A program made the position numbers and the translations under genes. Below are positions 1 to 8,263 of a stretch of DNA of 64,000 nt, piece by piece. This DNA is from Candidatus Chloroploca mongolica. GTDB taxonomy: Bacteria > Chloroflexota > Chloroflexia > Chloroflexales > Chloroflexaceae. Below the pieces are notes generated by a model, which ran no database searches, was not told the origin of the DNA, and was given only the letters and a program-made list of their open reading frames with translations. Every line of letters begins with the position of its first letter. Within the stretch, counting starts at the first letter, position 1. The stretch lies in contig NZ_SIJK02000022.1 in assembly GCF_004762035.2 (NCBI RefSeq), forward strand, positions 30,305 to 94,304, written 5' to 3'.

Positions 1-1331
1 CGCGATCCCTGGGGGTAGGTTACTTCGAGAAAGGGAAAGCGCTGCTCTTGACGTCGCATCGTCGCAATATCGAGAATAATCTCGGTCCAACTGCCAGTAT
101 TTACATAAAATTGTCCAAGGCCAAGGGGCACGATGCGGGCGAGATGCGTATGACCACAGACAAAGAGCGTGTCATGCTGATGCGCGGGGCGACGGGCAAT
201 TTCAAGGATGGCGCGGGTTGACTGATCGCTGAATGTGCGTTGTTCGCGGGCGATCTGCCGCGTCGCTTCACTCTGCAGTTGCAACAGTACTTCATCAGAA
301 GGTTTGACCGCCCCCGCTACGTTGCCCACCTGGCGCGCCACTTCGCGGCGACGCGCTACCCGTCCACGGCGGAACCGTACCACCGCCGCCCAGAGCCGAT
401 GCAGGATCGGTAGGTCTGGCATGGCCTCTGGCAGGCTTTCATCACTGACTGGCGATAACTGATGTGATGCCGGCCAGGCGACAACCTGGAGAAACCCGGT
501 CACTCCACGTGCCAAAAAACGTCGGGACGCCTGGTTCCGCAACCGCGGTAGGGCAAGCAGATACCAGAAGAGTGCAGACGAGGGCTTGATATTGTCAATC
601 AAATGGGCAAATGGAAGGGGATCATCTTCCAGATCGTTGATGACTTCTTTGACTAATTGACTCCCACGGATCATCTCAAATGGTTCGCTGACGCCATTAA
701 AGTGAACAAAGCGGTTCCAGGGATCAAACTGGTTGCCATGCACAATATAGACGCCCCCGCCATGATAGTGCAGCCCGAAACGTAACCGTAGATCATCAAC
801 CCTGACCCCGAGCGCCTCACGGAGGCACTGCCTGGCACTTGGAAAGTGCAACTCGAAGTCGTGGTTCCCTACGAGAATGGTGAGACAATGGCGCGGCTGT
901 GCAATGAAGCGTGCCAGGGCCTCAATCGCCGGGCGATGCGCCTCCAGAATAGCCTCCATGCGCTGGCGAGCGGCACTATCGCTATACTCGTCATCCCGCA
1001 GATCGGGCAGGCGTATTTGCAAAAACTCGAAGGTGTCTCCGGCCAAAATCAGATCCGTTGGTTCATCACTTTTGACATATTGATCAACAAAACGGACAAA
1101 ACTTGCATCAGTTTGAAAATCATCAAGCAGATCTCCTCCTCCCATATGGAGATCGCTCAGCACAATCCGGCGTTGATGCGTCTGGATCAGGGCTGGATCA
1201 AATTGACCGGTGGTATATCCCGTGGGACGGAGAATAATGCGCCGGAAGTGCATCACCAGACGGCGGAAGAGCAAGATGACAACTGTAACCCCCAGCACCA
1301 GCACTTTGAGCCGGAGGAGAAGACGAAGCAA
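1..1331 (-). CDS. Calcineurin-like metallophosphoesterase (3' end cut by window edge)
   Basis: The minus-strand frame stays open from about 1331 to the left edge, so the C-terminus is missing. Metallophosphoesterase motifs appear in the usual order: LSDLHMGGGD, AGDTFEF, LVGNHDFELHF, VHGNQFD and GHTHLAR, which together supply the dinuclear-metal ligands. A short hydrophobic stretch near the N-terminus (VLVLGVTVVILLF) suggests a membrane anchor. The motif set resembles UDP-2,3-diacylglucosamine hydrolase-type phosphoesterases, but the substrate is unknown. No ATG lies at the front; TTG at 1331, GTG at 1304 or ATG at 1253 could be the start. It begins 7 bases after the trpF stop and is probably co-transcribed with it. 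Confidence 0.85.
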   Translation of the reverse strand, partial: MLRLLLRLKVLVLGVTVVILLFRRLVMHFRRIILRPTGYTTGQFDPALIQTHQRRIVLSDLHMGGGDLLDDFQTDASFVRFVDQYVKSDEPTDLILAGDTFEFLQIRLPDLRDDEYSDSAARQRMEAILEAHRPAIEALARFIAQPRHCLTILVGNHDFELHFPSARQCLREALGVRVDDLRLRFGLHYHGGGVYIVHGNQFDPWNRFVHFNGVSEPFEMIRGSQLVKEVINDLEDDPLPFAHLIDNIKPSSALFWYLLALPRLRNQASRRFLARGVTGFLQVVAWPASHQLSPVSDESLPEAMPDLPILHRLWAAVVRFRRGRVARRREVARQVGNVAGAVKPSDEVLLQLQSEATRQIAREQRTFSDQSTRAILEIARRPAHQHDTLFVCGHTHLARIVPLGLGQFYVNTGSWTEIILDIATMRRQEQRFPFLEVTYPQGS

Positions 1332-1338
1332 TGAGAAG

Positions 1339-1977
1339 CTACTGGGAGGCACGTGCTGCTGCAATGAAAGCCTCAATCTTTGCGCTATCTTTTACACCAT
1401 CGGTCTCAACGCCACTGCTCACGTCGACCCCATGTGGTTGCACTGCGGCAATCGCCGCCGCGACATTCCCTGGTGTCAGCCCGCCCGCTAGAAGTGCCGG
1501 TACTCGTGCGGCCAGTTCACGGGCCTGACCCCAATCGGCCAGGGCACCAGTCCCACCATAATGACCGGGAACATGGGCATCAATCAGCAGGGTTACTCTG
1601 CCTCTGTCCGCTTCACGCTCGGCCAGTTCCAGCCAGGCTACTTCGTCAGTTGAACCGTCAAGGCGCACCGTTTTGAGAATCGGGCACTTGATGGTTGTGG
1701 CATCACTGGCTGGCTCGGTACCACTGAGTTGCACCAGATCTAGATCCAGGTGATCGGCAACCTCTTGAATGAAGGCAGGTTCACGATTGACAAAGAGGCC
1801 GACCAGGCGTGGGTAAGGGGGCGGGCCTGCGCGAAATGCAGCCACAAGTTGGGTCGCCTCGGTAAGGCTTACCTGGCGGCGACTCGGCGCAAACACAAGC
1901 CCGAGCATATCAGCACCTGCCAGCGCGGCTACACGCATGTGTTCTTGCGTACGTAAGCCACAAATTTTGATCAGCAT
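1339..1977 (-). CDS. trpF: Phosphoribosylanthranilate isomerase
   Basis: TrpF catalyses the Amadori rearrangement of phosphoribosylanthranilate in tryptophan synthesis. The protein opens with MLIKICGLRTQEHM, the standard TrpF N-terminus carrying the catalytic Cys. It continues with GLVFAPSRRQV, VGLFVNRE, VQLSGTEP and LLIDAHVPGHYGGTG, and ends with LLAGGLTPGNV and VDVSSGVETDGVKD, the phosphate-binding loops of a TIM barrel. The frame is open upstream to 2073, but family alignment places the start at ATG 1977 (212 aa, normal length). No other trp gene is in the window. It lies downstream of the NYN gene and just before the phosphoesterase. Confidence 0.93.
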   Translation of the reverse strand: MLIKICGLRTQEHMRVAALAGADMLGLVFAPSRRQVSLTEATQLVAAFRAGPPPYPRLVGLFVNREPAFIQEVADHLDLDLVQLSGTEPASDATTIKCPILKTVRLDGSTDEVAWLELAEREADRGRVTLLIDAHVPGHYGGTGALADWGQARELAARVPALLAGGLTPGNVAAAIAAVQPHGVDVSSGVETDGVKDSAKIEAFIAAARASQ

Positions 1978-2014
1978 AGGCAACGTTCCCGCAAGTCTCC
2001 CACCTTCTGCGAAA

Positions 2015-2048
2015 GTGCCCCCAGAGCACTGACGAGCTTTGGGGGCAC
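2015..2048 (-). terminator. Stem-loop between NYN gene and trpF
   Basis: GTGCCCCCA and TGGGGGCAC form a 9-bp perfect stem, extended by AAGC/GCT, and a short TTT follows on the minus strand. It sits just after the NYN stop (2076) and before the trpF start (1977). It could be a weak terminator or a trpF attenuator. No leader peptide or T-box motif was seen. Confidence 0.45.
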
Positions 2049-2075
2049 CTTCCCGTACCATCGTACGTGTCATCT

Positions 2076-4151
2076 CTACTCTGCGTCGAGAGGGGTTTCC
2101 TCTTTGAGCACGTAGTAGATGCGTTTGCCACGGCCGCTCCGCTCAAGGATGCCATTGTTGATGGCTTGTTTGACCATGGTTCGGAGTTGCTCATTGGTGC
2201 GTGCAAGGTTGTGTTCTTTGCGCCAGCCACGTAGTGTATCGAAGATCTGCTGGAATGAGGTCGGCTTGGCAAAACTCGCCATCATGTGCCGAAATACGTC
2301 CCACTCTTCATCGGTAAACAAGATTGGCTCAACCACTTCTTGTTCACCCGCAGGGGCTTCTTCCGTCTCGTCAACGGTCTGAACAACCTCCGTGGATGCA
2401 GGCTCTCCACCCTCGGGTGCTGCTTCGGCGTGGGTCTCGGCGACCGCCTCGGGGTGGGTCTCGGCGACCGCCTCGGGGTGGGTCTCGGCGACCGCCTCGG
2501 GGTGGGTCTCGGCGACCGCCTCCGCATCGTGTGCATCCTCAGCGTGCCCCTCGGTGAGTTCAGACACGGGCGCGGCCTCGCTCGGGTGAACCTCCTCAAG
2601 ATCAGTTGACTGGCGGGCCTGATCCTCAGCGGCAACCGCGTGGGCCACAGCTTCCCAGGCCTCTTCGTGAGGAACCTCTGGTTCAGACGCCATCGCCTCC
2701 CAGTCAACCTCAGCGGGGGCGAGCAGTTGGGCGGCAAGCGCACTGGCTGCTGCTTCCCAGGCTGCATCATCAGAACCATCGCTGTCGAGCGCCAGAAGAT
2801 CTGGTGACTCAGCGGCCAGGAGTGGTTCAGCGGAGTGAAGTTCGCGCAGATCAGCAGCCATCAACTCATCGGGGGCGTGCTCTTCAAAGAAAGCAACGAC
2901 TTCAGCCGACTCTTCCAGGTGATCGAGCGCGAGCAGTTCATCATCACCGACAGAGGTTGCATCGTCAGGATCATCAAAATTGAGCGCACTCTCAGCGGCC
3001 AGCAGTGGATTGACACCCTCGGTTGAGGGATGGGCCGCATTCTGCGGACGGCGGGAACGGCGACGACGGCGGCGGCTACTTGATGCTGGTGGCTCGGGCG
3101 CAGGTGGCTCGATCAGAAGTGGTTCGCTGCGACCATTCAAGCTTACTGAAGGATCAATGACCGGCTCAAGCGGTAATTCATCGGTCAGCGCAGCGGCAAA
3201 CTGCGAGAGTTTGTAGGGGTCTTCGCCGGGCAGAAAGACTTCATTGACCGTCCCACTCGTAAAGATCTGCACCTTGCCACGCTTTTCCGCATCAACGACA
3301 AAGTCCTTAAACTTGGCAAACGGGCGATTATTCAGGTCGCGATAGCGGCTCTCTTTGAAATCACCGCCCATCAACTCTTTCATCACCAGTTTGATCGAGC
3401 CAAGGGTCGAGACATAGCCACGCTTGCGGACGAGATGGATTGCTTCAACCAGTACGGCATAGATATCAACCTCAGCTACAACCGGTACTGGTGATGGCGG
3501 TACCGGGGTTGCCACTGCCACTGGTTCGGGAACCACCGGTTCACGGCTTCGCTCACGGGGCGCAGGCTCGAAGGTGGCGGCATCAAGACCACGGTTGATC
3601 TCAGTCGCCCGATTGGCAATCGCCGTTGCCATCACTGAACCACCGGTCTGACGGCCTACCAGTTGCTCATAAAAGACAAACTCATCGGCACTCTGCGCGA
3701 GGTGCGTGCTGGCCGCACCGCCAATGCCAATGATATAGACCTCTTTGCCTTGCTGGCGAATACTATTGACCAGAGGGATAAAATCACGATCCCCCGTTAC
3801 AAGGACAAACTTACTGATATTCGTATTAACAAACAGGGTCTTCATAGCATCGATACAAAGATTCATATCAACGCTATTTTTAATTGCCCGCCCTGTGCGG
3901 CCCATATCCTTATCGTAATAGTAGGTAGCCACATAGATAGGCTCTATCGCATTGGCATAGAGCGCACTAGTGACCCGTGGATAGCGATACCAATCGGCGT
4001 ATGCCCGTGAAATAACCACACGTCCGAGGTCGCTACAACGATCCATTATCGCTTCGAAATTAGGATTGGCATTCAGCTTATCACGGACACTGACATAGAC
4101 GTTTTCGAAGTCGATAAAGACCGCGACATCAGGTCGCCTCTGCTCATACAT
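2076..4151 (-). CDS. NYN (LabA/DUF88) domain protein with OST-HTH/LOTUS-like domain
   Basis: Predicted RNA-processing protein of 691 aa. Residues 1-165 are a NYN domain of the PIN-like nuclease fold: VAVFIDFENVYVS supplies the first Asp, SVDMNLCIDAM the middle acidic residues and LVTGDRDFIPLV the C-terminal acidic cluster. Residues about 225-310 (DIYAVLVEAIHLVRKRG onward) resemble an OST-HTH/LOTUS RNA-binding domain. An acidic Ala/Glu-rich linker of roughly 300 residues follows, with a basic RRRRRRSRR patch at its start and four copies of an octapeptide. The last 75 residues form a second winged-helix-like unit (LFTDEEWDVFRHMM onward). The domain order suggests a nuclease targeted to RNA; the substrate is unknown. 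The start is ATG 4151, with AGGAG about 14 bases upstream. Confidence 0.85.
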   Translation of the reverse strand: MYEQRRPDVAVFIDFENVYVSVRDKLNANPNFEAIMDRCSDLGRVVISRAYADWYRYPRVTSALYANAIEPIYVATYYYDKDMGRTGRAIKNSVDMNLCIDAMKTLFVNTNISKFVLVTGDRDFIPLVNSIRQQGKEVYIIGIGGAASTHLAQSADEFVFYEQLVGRQTGGSVMATAIANRATEINRGLDAATFEPAPRERSREPVVPEPVAVATPVPPSPVPVVAEVDIYAVLVEAIHLVRKRGYVSTLGSIKLVMKELMGGDFKESRYRDLNNRPFAKFKDFVVDAEKRGKVQIFTSGTVNEVFLPGEDPYKLSQFAAALTDELPLEPVIDPSVSLNGRSEPLLIEPPAPEPPASSSRRRRRRSRRPQNAAHPSTEGVNPLLAAESALNFDDPDDATSVGDDELLALDHLEESAEVVAFFEEHAPDELMAADLRELHSAEPLLAAESPDLLALDSDGSDDAAWEAAASALAAQLLAPAEVDWEAMASEPEVPHEEAWEAVAHAVAAEDQARQSTDLEEVHPSEAAPVSELTEGHAEDAHDAEAVAETHPEAVAETHPEAVAETHPEAVAETHAEAAPEGGEPASTEVVQTVDETEEAPAGEQEVVEPILFTDEEWDVFRHMMASFAKPTSFQQIFDTLRGWRKEHNLARTNEQLRTMVKQAINNGILERSGRGKRIYYVLKEETPLDAE
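2431..2526 (-). repeat. 24-nt tandem repeat, four units, inside the NYN gene
   Basis: Four consecutive 24-nt units start at 2431, 2455, 2479 and 2503, the last one degenerate at its end. They encode the octapeptide repeat (V)AETHPEA in the acidic linker. A 24-nt period keeps the frame, so copy number could vary without breaking the gene. Confidence 0.9.
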
Positions 4152-4539
4152 TGGTTACTAACTTACTCCTGTTGTGTGGGTGAGGTGAGGTGCGGAGAGA
4201 GATACTTCGGGGCCAGCACGAGGCAACGTTTCTGGTTATCTGGTAGAGCGGGAGTCGGCTACCACCATGATGTGCATGTGATTGAGGGAGCGTGCCAGGC
4301 GACGACTATCGTAGTCAGGGACAGTCTTCGACTGCCAGTCTTCGCACAGGCATATCACTATACAACCAAACCAGGCCAGGGGCACAGCACCGGGAAAATT
4401 CTCGTGAGCGACCTCATCATACTATTCTTCAACTACATCCATGCACGAGTAGCTGCTTGCCATTGCCTGGTCAAGACTACTCTCTGCGCTTGTTACTATA
4501 GCATTGGAATACCTTCTCTGCAAGGTGTGATTCGGGCTT
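4152..4539. other. Intergenic gap, nothing recognised
   Basis: About 390 bases lie between the GT2 stop and the NYN start. It must hold the NYN promoter, but no convincing -35/-10 pair was found. An open frame on the plus strand here has no recognisable motif and runs into the antisense of the GT2 gene. Confidence 0.5.
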
Positions 4540-5463
4540 TTAGAGGCGAAAAACGGTGCCATAGGCCCACAAATTGCTTCGTAGGTTCTCGTATGAGAGC
4601 ATGCCACGAGCATAGGCCAACCAGGCGAGGAGGGTTAGGCGGATCATGCCGAGGCGTATGAGGCTTCGCTGGGCATGCAAATATGGCGGCGAACGGTGCT
4701 GTGCGGTGAATTGGAGGCGACTCTGCCAGAGTGCGACAAACATCCGTGGGCGTACCTGGCTGGTCGCCGCACCACCGATATGGGTAACGGTGGCAGCGGG
4801 AACTTGCCAGATCGCCCAACCCGCTGCTTTGATCCGCCAGCACCATTCGATCTCTTCGCTATACATAAAATAGCGTTGATCAAGTGCCCCCACCGTGGCA
4901 ACTACTTCGCGGCGCACGAGCATGCACGCCCCGAGCGGATGTTCAATGGCGAAGGGTGTCGTCCCCGTTTCGTGAGGATAGCGGCCATGCCACCATGACC
5001 CATAGAGTCGGCCTGGCAAGACCTCGCCGGGAGGGAAGAGATCGAGCAAGGTCATCAGCAGTGTGGGGAAACGAAACGCTGCCGGTTGGAGCGTGCCATC
5101 GGGATTTAAGAGGCGTGGCCCAACCAGGCCAACGCGAGGATGGGCCTGCAGGAAAGCCACGAGCGTCTCGATGGCCCCGGGATGCACAACCGTATCGGGG
5201 TTGAGCAAGAGGCAGAAGGGTGGCGTACCCGTCACGGCGGCAAGGCCACGATTGGTTGCGCTTGCAAAGCCCAGGTTGCGGTCGAGGGCCAGCAGCCGCA
5301 CCTCGGGAAATTCGGCGCGTACCATAGCCGGGCTGCCATCGTGCGAGTCATTGTCAACGACAATCACTTCGAGCGACAGTTGGCATGCACGCAACGAGGC
5401 CAGACACGTGCGCAACAACGTGACTGTATTGAAGCTGATAATGATGACGGAACAGACGTGCAT
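4540..5463 (-). CDS. Family 2 glycosyltransferase
   Basis: Inverting GT-A glycosyltransferase of the rhamnosyltransferase type, 307 aa, likely acting on a cell-surface glycan at the cytoplasmic face. The GT2 N-terminus is clear: MHVCSVIIISFNT, then EVIVVDNDSHDGS, LDRNLGFASATNRGL and LLLNPDTVVHPGAI with a DxD-equivalent. Later come VGPRLLNPDGT, GACMLVRREV and MYSEEIEWCWRIKAAGW, the usual acceptor-loop and ED motifs. The frame continues upstream to 5688, but the family start is MHV at ATG 5463; a longer protein would overlap the divergent gene. It is head-to-head with the phosphatase gene, 73 bases apart. Confidence 0.9.
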   Translation of the reverse strand: MHVCSVIIISFNTVTLLRTCLASLRACQLSLEVIVVDNDSHDGSPAMVRAEFPEVRLLALDRNLGFASATNRGLAAVTGTPPFCLLLNPDTVVHPGAIETLVAFLQAHPRVGLVGPRLLNPDGTLQPAAFRFPTLLMTLLDLFPPGEVLPGRLYGSWWHGRYPHETGTTPFAIEHPLGACMLVRREVVATVGALDQRYFMYSEEIEWCWRIKAAGWAIWQVPAATVTHIGGAATSQVRPRMFVALWQSRLQFTAQHRSPPYLHAQRSLIRLGMIRLTLLAWLAYARGMLSYENLRSNLWAYGTVFRL

Positions 5464-5510
5464 AGCAGGCGCGATTGTAGCGCGGAATCTCTGCGAGTGC
5501 AAATTGAGGG

Positions 5511-5516
5511 TATAAT
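5511..5516 (+). promoter_or_regulatory. -10 element upstream of the phosphatase gene
   Basis: A perfect TATAAT lies 20 bases before the start at 5537. GGAGGA at 5524-5529 is a strong ribosome binding site. No good -35 was found at 16-18 bases. Confidence 0.55.
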
Positions 5517-5536
5517 AACCTCTTGGAGGAATACCT

Positions 5537-6313
5537 ATGCTGCATTTTGTCATTGATCTCGCCCTGCGTGCCGGGGCACTCTTGCGCGCCGGATTGAGCT
5601 CGGAACGTCGTATTGAAGCCAAAGGACGGGCCAACCTAGTCACTGATATTGACCAGGCCAGCGAAGCCTTGATTGTTGGGGCGCTCAAGCAACGTTTTCC
5701 TGACCATACCGTGATTGCCGAAGAGGGCAGTGGGCACGAAGGGCAGAGCGACTATGTCTGGCTGATCGATCCGCTCGACGGCACCATGAACTATTTGCAT
5801 GGCAATCCAACGTTCAGTGTCTCACTGGCTGTTCTGTATCAGGGGCGTTTGCAGATTGGGGTTGTCTATGACCCGTGCCGCGATGAACTCTTTGCGGCCG
5901 AACGCAGCAAGGGTGCCTATTGCAACGGGCGGCTTTTGCGTGTCTCGCAGGTCGATGCGCTCTATGATGCCCTCTTGACCACCGGCTTTCCCTACGACCG
6001 GTTCACCCAACCCGACAATAACCTGCGCGAACACAACCATATGTTGCTCAAAGCGCAAGAGATTCGCCGCCCAGGTTCAGCGGCCCTGGATCTCTGTTAT
6101 GTTGCCGCAGGGCGCACCGATGCTCACTGGGAACTAGGCTTGAGTCCGTGGGATGTTGCCGCAGGGGCTTTGATGATTGAAGAAGCCGGCGGCATGATCA
6201 CAGATTGGCAGGGTCAACCGTGGCATCCCGATGAGGAACGAATGGTGGCCTCGAACGGCAAAATCCACGCCGAACTGATCCAGGAATTGGCTGCCGCACG
6301 TGCCGCAGGCTGA
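5537..6313 (+). CDS. Inositol monophosphatase family protein
   Basis: Mg-dependent phosphatase of the IMPase/SuhB/CysQ superfamily, 258 aa, normal length. The metal-binding motifs are complete: AEEGSGHEG (residues 61-69, Glu62/Glu63), WLIDPLDGTMNY (Asp78, Asp81, with DGT) and LSPWDVAAGALMIEEAGG near the C-terminus. LVTDIDQASE at 34-43 is the usual N-terminal signature. The substrate cannot be decided between myo-inositol-1-phosphate, PAP and fructose-1,6-bisphosphate. The start is fixed by GGAGGA 7 bases before ATG 5537. The radical SAM gene follows after 23 bases, probably in one transcript. Confidence 0.9.
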   Translation: MLHFVIDLALRAGALLRAGLSSERRIEAKGRANLVTDIDQASEALIVGALKQRFPDHTVIAEEGSGHEGQSDYVWLIDPLDGTMNYLHGNPTFSVSLAVLYQGRLQIGVVYDPCRDELFAAERSKGAYCNGRLLRVSQVDALYDALLTTGFPYDRFTQPDNNLREHNHMLLKAQEIRRPGSAALDLCYVAAGRTDAHWELGLSPWDVAAGALMIEEAGGMITDWQGQPWHPDEERMVASNGKIHAELIQELAAARAAG

Positions 6314-6336
6314 GTCCTCTTCTAGCTGAGGTTTGT

Positions 6337-7392
6337 ATGGCCTACTATGTTCGGGAACCGCTCAAAGGCATGCCCGCGCTGAGTGTTCGGCGTCCAACCA
6401 TCAATGAGTTTTTTCTTTCGAGCTATACCCTCAGTATTTATAACGGATGCGAATTCGGCTGTCCGTATTGTGATAGCTGGGTCTACAGTGAACGACCTTT
6501 GAACGAAACCATCCGGGTGCCGGTTGATCTTGCTGAACACCTGACCGCCGAATTGGCTGGCGTTGACCAGGGCGATCTGATTGCAATCACCGCCTTGAGC
6601 GACCCGTACCAACCTGCCGAGCAGACCTATCGTTTGACTCGTCAGACGTTGCAGATCCTGGCTGATCAGCAACGCCCGACCCTGGTGATGACCAAGAGTC
6701 CGTTGATCCTCGAAGATATCGCGCTGTTGCAGCGGATCAACGAGCAGAGCCTTGCGCTCGTTGTGACGACCCTGCTGACGGTCGATCCGCACATGGCGTC
6801 ACGGCTCGAAGGCAAAGCCCCCGCGCCGGCGGTGCGCCTCGACATGCTGGCCGAACTCAAGCGTGCCGGCATCCCGGTGGGGGTGGCGTTTGTTCCGATC
6901 ATGCCTTATGTCAACGATACCAACAGCAACATCCGTAGCGTTTTACGGGGAGCGGCTGATGCCGGGGTTGACTTTGTGATCTGGGACTATCTGCACCTTG
7001 CCAATGAACGCCACCGGGTCCGCATCAACGAGATCCTGGCCCGGCTCGGTTCATACCCGGTGAGTTACTACCGCGATATCTACGGCGATCAGGCTATTGT
7101 CAACTCACGCTATCGTCATGATCGTGACACCGTTGTCATGGATCGCTGCAACGGGCTCGGGCTGGAGACGCGGGTACCGCAGCATATCTTTGCAGGCAAA
7201 CTAGCCCCGCACAACGAGGCCGCCTTGCTCTTGAAGCATGCGGCTTTTCGTGATCGGGTGGCTGGACGTGACCAGATGGCCGAGCTACACCGGCAGCTTG
7301 CCGACCAGGTCTACGCCAAACAGATCGTTGCGGATGACCTACGGCGCAGCCCACTTGCGAACGAGGTGCGCAAACTCATCACCTCCCAGTAG
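6337..7392 (+). CDS. Radical SAM protein, spore photoproduct lyase-like (SPL family)
   Basis: Radical S-adenosylmethionine enzyme of 351 aa. The [4Fe-4S] motif CEFGCPYC (Cys38, Cys42, Cys45; C-x3-C-x2-C) follows SLSIY-type residues typical of the SplB-like/Rv2578c-like group. ALSDPYQPAEQ, TKSPLILEDI and a PVGVAFVPIMPYVND stretch match the partial TIM barrel of this group. It is not demonstrably a photoproduct lyase; many SplB-like proteins are of unknown function. It lies directly downstream of the IMPase-like gene and is followed by palindromic repeats rather than a standard terminator. Confidence 0.85.
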   Translation: MAYYVREPLKGMPALSVRRPTINEFFLSSYTLSIYNGCEFGCPYCDSWVYSERPLNETIRVPVDLAEHLTAELAGVDQGDLIAITALSDPYQPAEQTYRLTRQTLQILADQQRPTLVMTKSPLILEDIALLQRINEQSLALVVTTLLTVDPHMASRLEGKAPAPAVRLDMLAELKRAGIPVGVAFVPIMPYVNDTNSNIRSVLRGAADAGVDFVIWDYLHLANERHRVRINEILARLGSYPVSYYRDIYGDQAIVNSRYRHDRDTVVMDRCNGLGLETRVPQHIFAGKLAPHNEAALLLKHAAFRDRVAGRDQMAELHRQLADQVYAKQIVADDLRRSPLANEVRKLITSQ

Positions 7393-7393
7393 A

Positions 7394-7548
7394 GCCGAAG
7401 CACCCGCACGGGGGGCGTGAGGTGTTCCGGAGGGCGAGAGGGGCGGGTGCTTCGGCCTTACGAGGCGGTGGGTTCGCGCCGCCAGGCCGAAGCACCCGCA
7501 CGGGGGGCGTGAGGTGTTCCGGAGGGCGAGAGGGGCGGGTGCTTCGGC
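7394..7548. repeat. Two identical 63-nt palindrome-ended repeats
   Basis: Copies at 7394-7456 and 7486-7548 are identical and in direct orientation. Each starts with GCCGAAGCACCCGC and ends with its exact reverse complement GCGGGTGCTTCGGC (14-bp arms around a 35-nt centre). They fill the gap between two convergent genes. The terminal GCCGAAGCACC also begins the palindrome at 46334. They look like a REP/MITE-type intergenic family; no transposase is nearby. Confidence 0.9.
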
Positions 7549-7595
7549 CATACGATTGCCGGTCTGCCGGTCGGGCCGTGCCCGTTGCGCCCCTC

Positions 7596-8246
7596 CTACG
7601 GTTTGCTCTGGGCCTGGAGGCGGGCAAAGAGGTGGCGGCGGTGGTCGCGCAATTGATTTTTGTAGTCGGGTGTATGAATTGAATCGGTGGACATAATCAG
7701 CGCATCTTCACCATTATCGGTGTAGTAACGGCGACGACTTCCAACGACCTGAAAGCCATACTTGAGGTAGAGTTGTTGGGCGGTATGATTACTTACCCGT
7801 ACTTCAAGGGTAAGCATCTGTGCCGACAACTCATAGGCGTGGTCAATCAGGGTATTGAGCATCAGTTCACCGATGCCGCGACCACGATGGATCGGATCGA
7901 CTGCGATCGTTGTCACATGGGCTTCGTCGAGGGTCACCCAGAGTCCCCCGTAGCCAACGATAGGGTTGGTTGCCTGAGGGGTCAACTGAGCGGGCATACC
8001 CAGCAAAAGCGTACTGACAAGCTGACTGAAGATACCTGTGCGCTGCGCATTGGGCACTCCGCCATTCTTGCTGAGCGACGTAGGGGGAGAGCCGCTCGCC
8101 TTGGCAACGACATAGCGGCAACTCTGGGTATTCCGGACTTCGCGGCGATACGTATTGGCCGACCAGGATGTCGTAAAACTTTGCTGTTCAATGGCCTGAA
8201 CGTAGGGCACGTCATCCTCGACCATTGGCTCAATAAAATAGTACAT
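7596..8246 (-). CDS. rimI: Ribosomal-protein-alanine N-acetyltransferase, RimI type
   Basis: GNAT acetyltransferase of 216 aa. YFIEPMVEDDVPYVQAIE and SFTTSWSANTYRREV match the RimI N-terminus. VGYGGLWVTLDEAHVTTIAV and HRGRGIGELMLNTLI form motif A with the acetyl-CoA pyrophosphate loop (R-G-R-G-I-G). LEVRVSNHTAQQLYLKYGF and RRYYTDNGEDALIM finish the domain. It is longer than a typical 150-residue RimI because of a roughly 45-residue insert (from about SGSPPTS) and a basic C-terminal tail. It is 17 bases downstream of the lipoprotein gene, so probably co-transcribed. No clear Shine-Dalgarno precedes ATG 8246. Confidence 0.85.
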   Translation of the reverse strand: MYYFIEPMVEDDVPYVQAIEQQSFTTSWSANTYRREVRNTQSCRYVVAKASGSPPTSLSKNGGVPNAQRTGIFSQLVSTLLLGMPAQLTPQATNPIVGYGGLWVTLDEAHVTTIAVDPIHRGRGIGELMLNTLIDHAYELSAQMLTLEVRVSNHTAQQLYLKYGFQVVGSRRRYYTDNGEDALIMSTDSIHTPDYKNQLRDHRRHLFARLQAQSKP

Positions 8247-8263
8247 CTGGCCGGCACAGATTC

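Noticed and set aside
846..1334. Plus-strand open frame of 162 codons
   Set aside because: It is antisense to the metallophosphoesterase, whose motifs (GNHD, GHTH) are clear on the other strand.
4176..4661. Plus-strand 161-codon frame in the gap near 4152-4539
   Set aside because: Cys/His-rich, no recognisable motif, second half antisense to the GT2 gene.
7394..7548. Two direct repeats as a CRISPR array
   Set aside because: Only two copies, each with palindromic ends and 29 bases between them; no cas genes and no further spacers.
7379..7696. Several open frames across the 63-nt repeats
   Set aside because: All derive from the palindromic repeats and are low-complexity Arg/Pro/Gly-rich.
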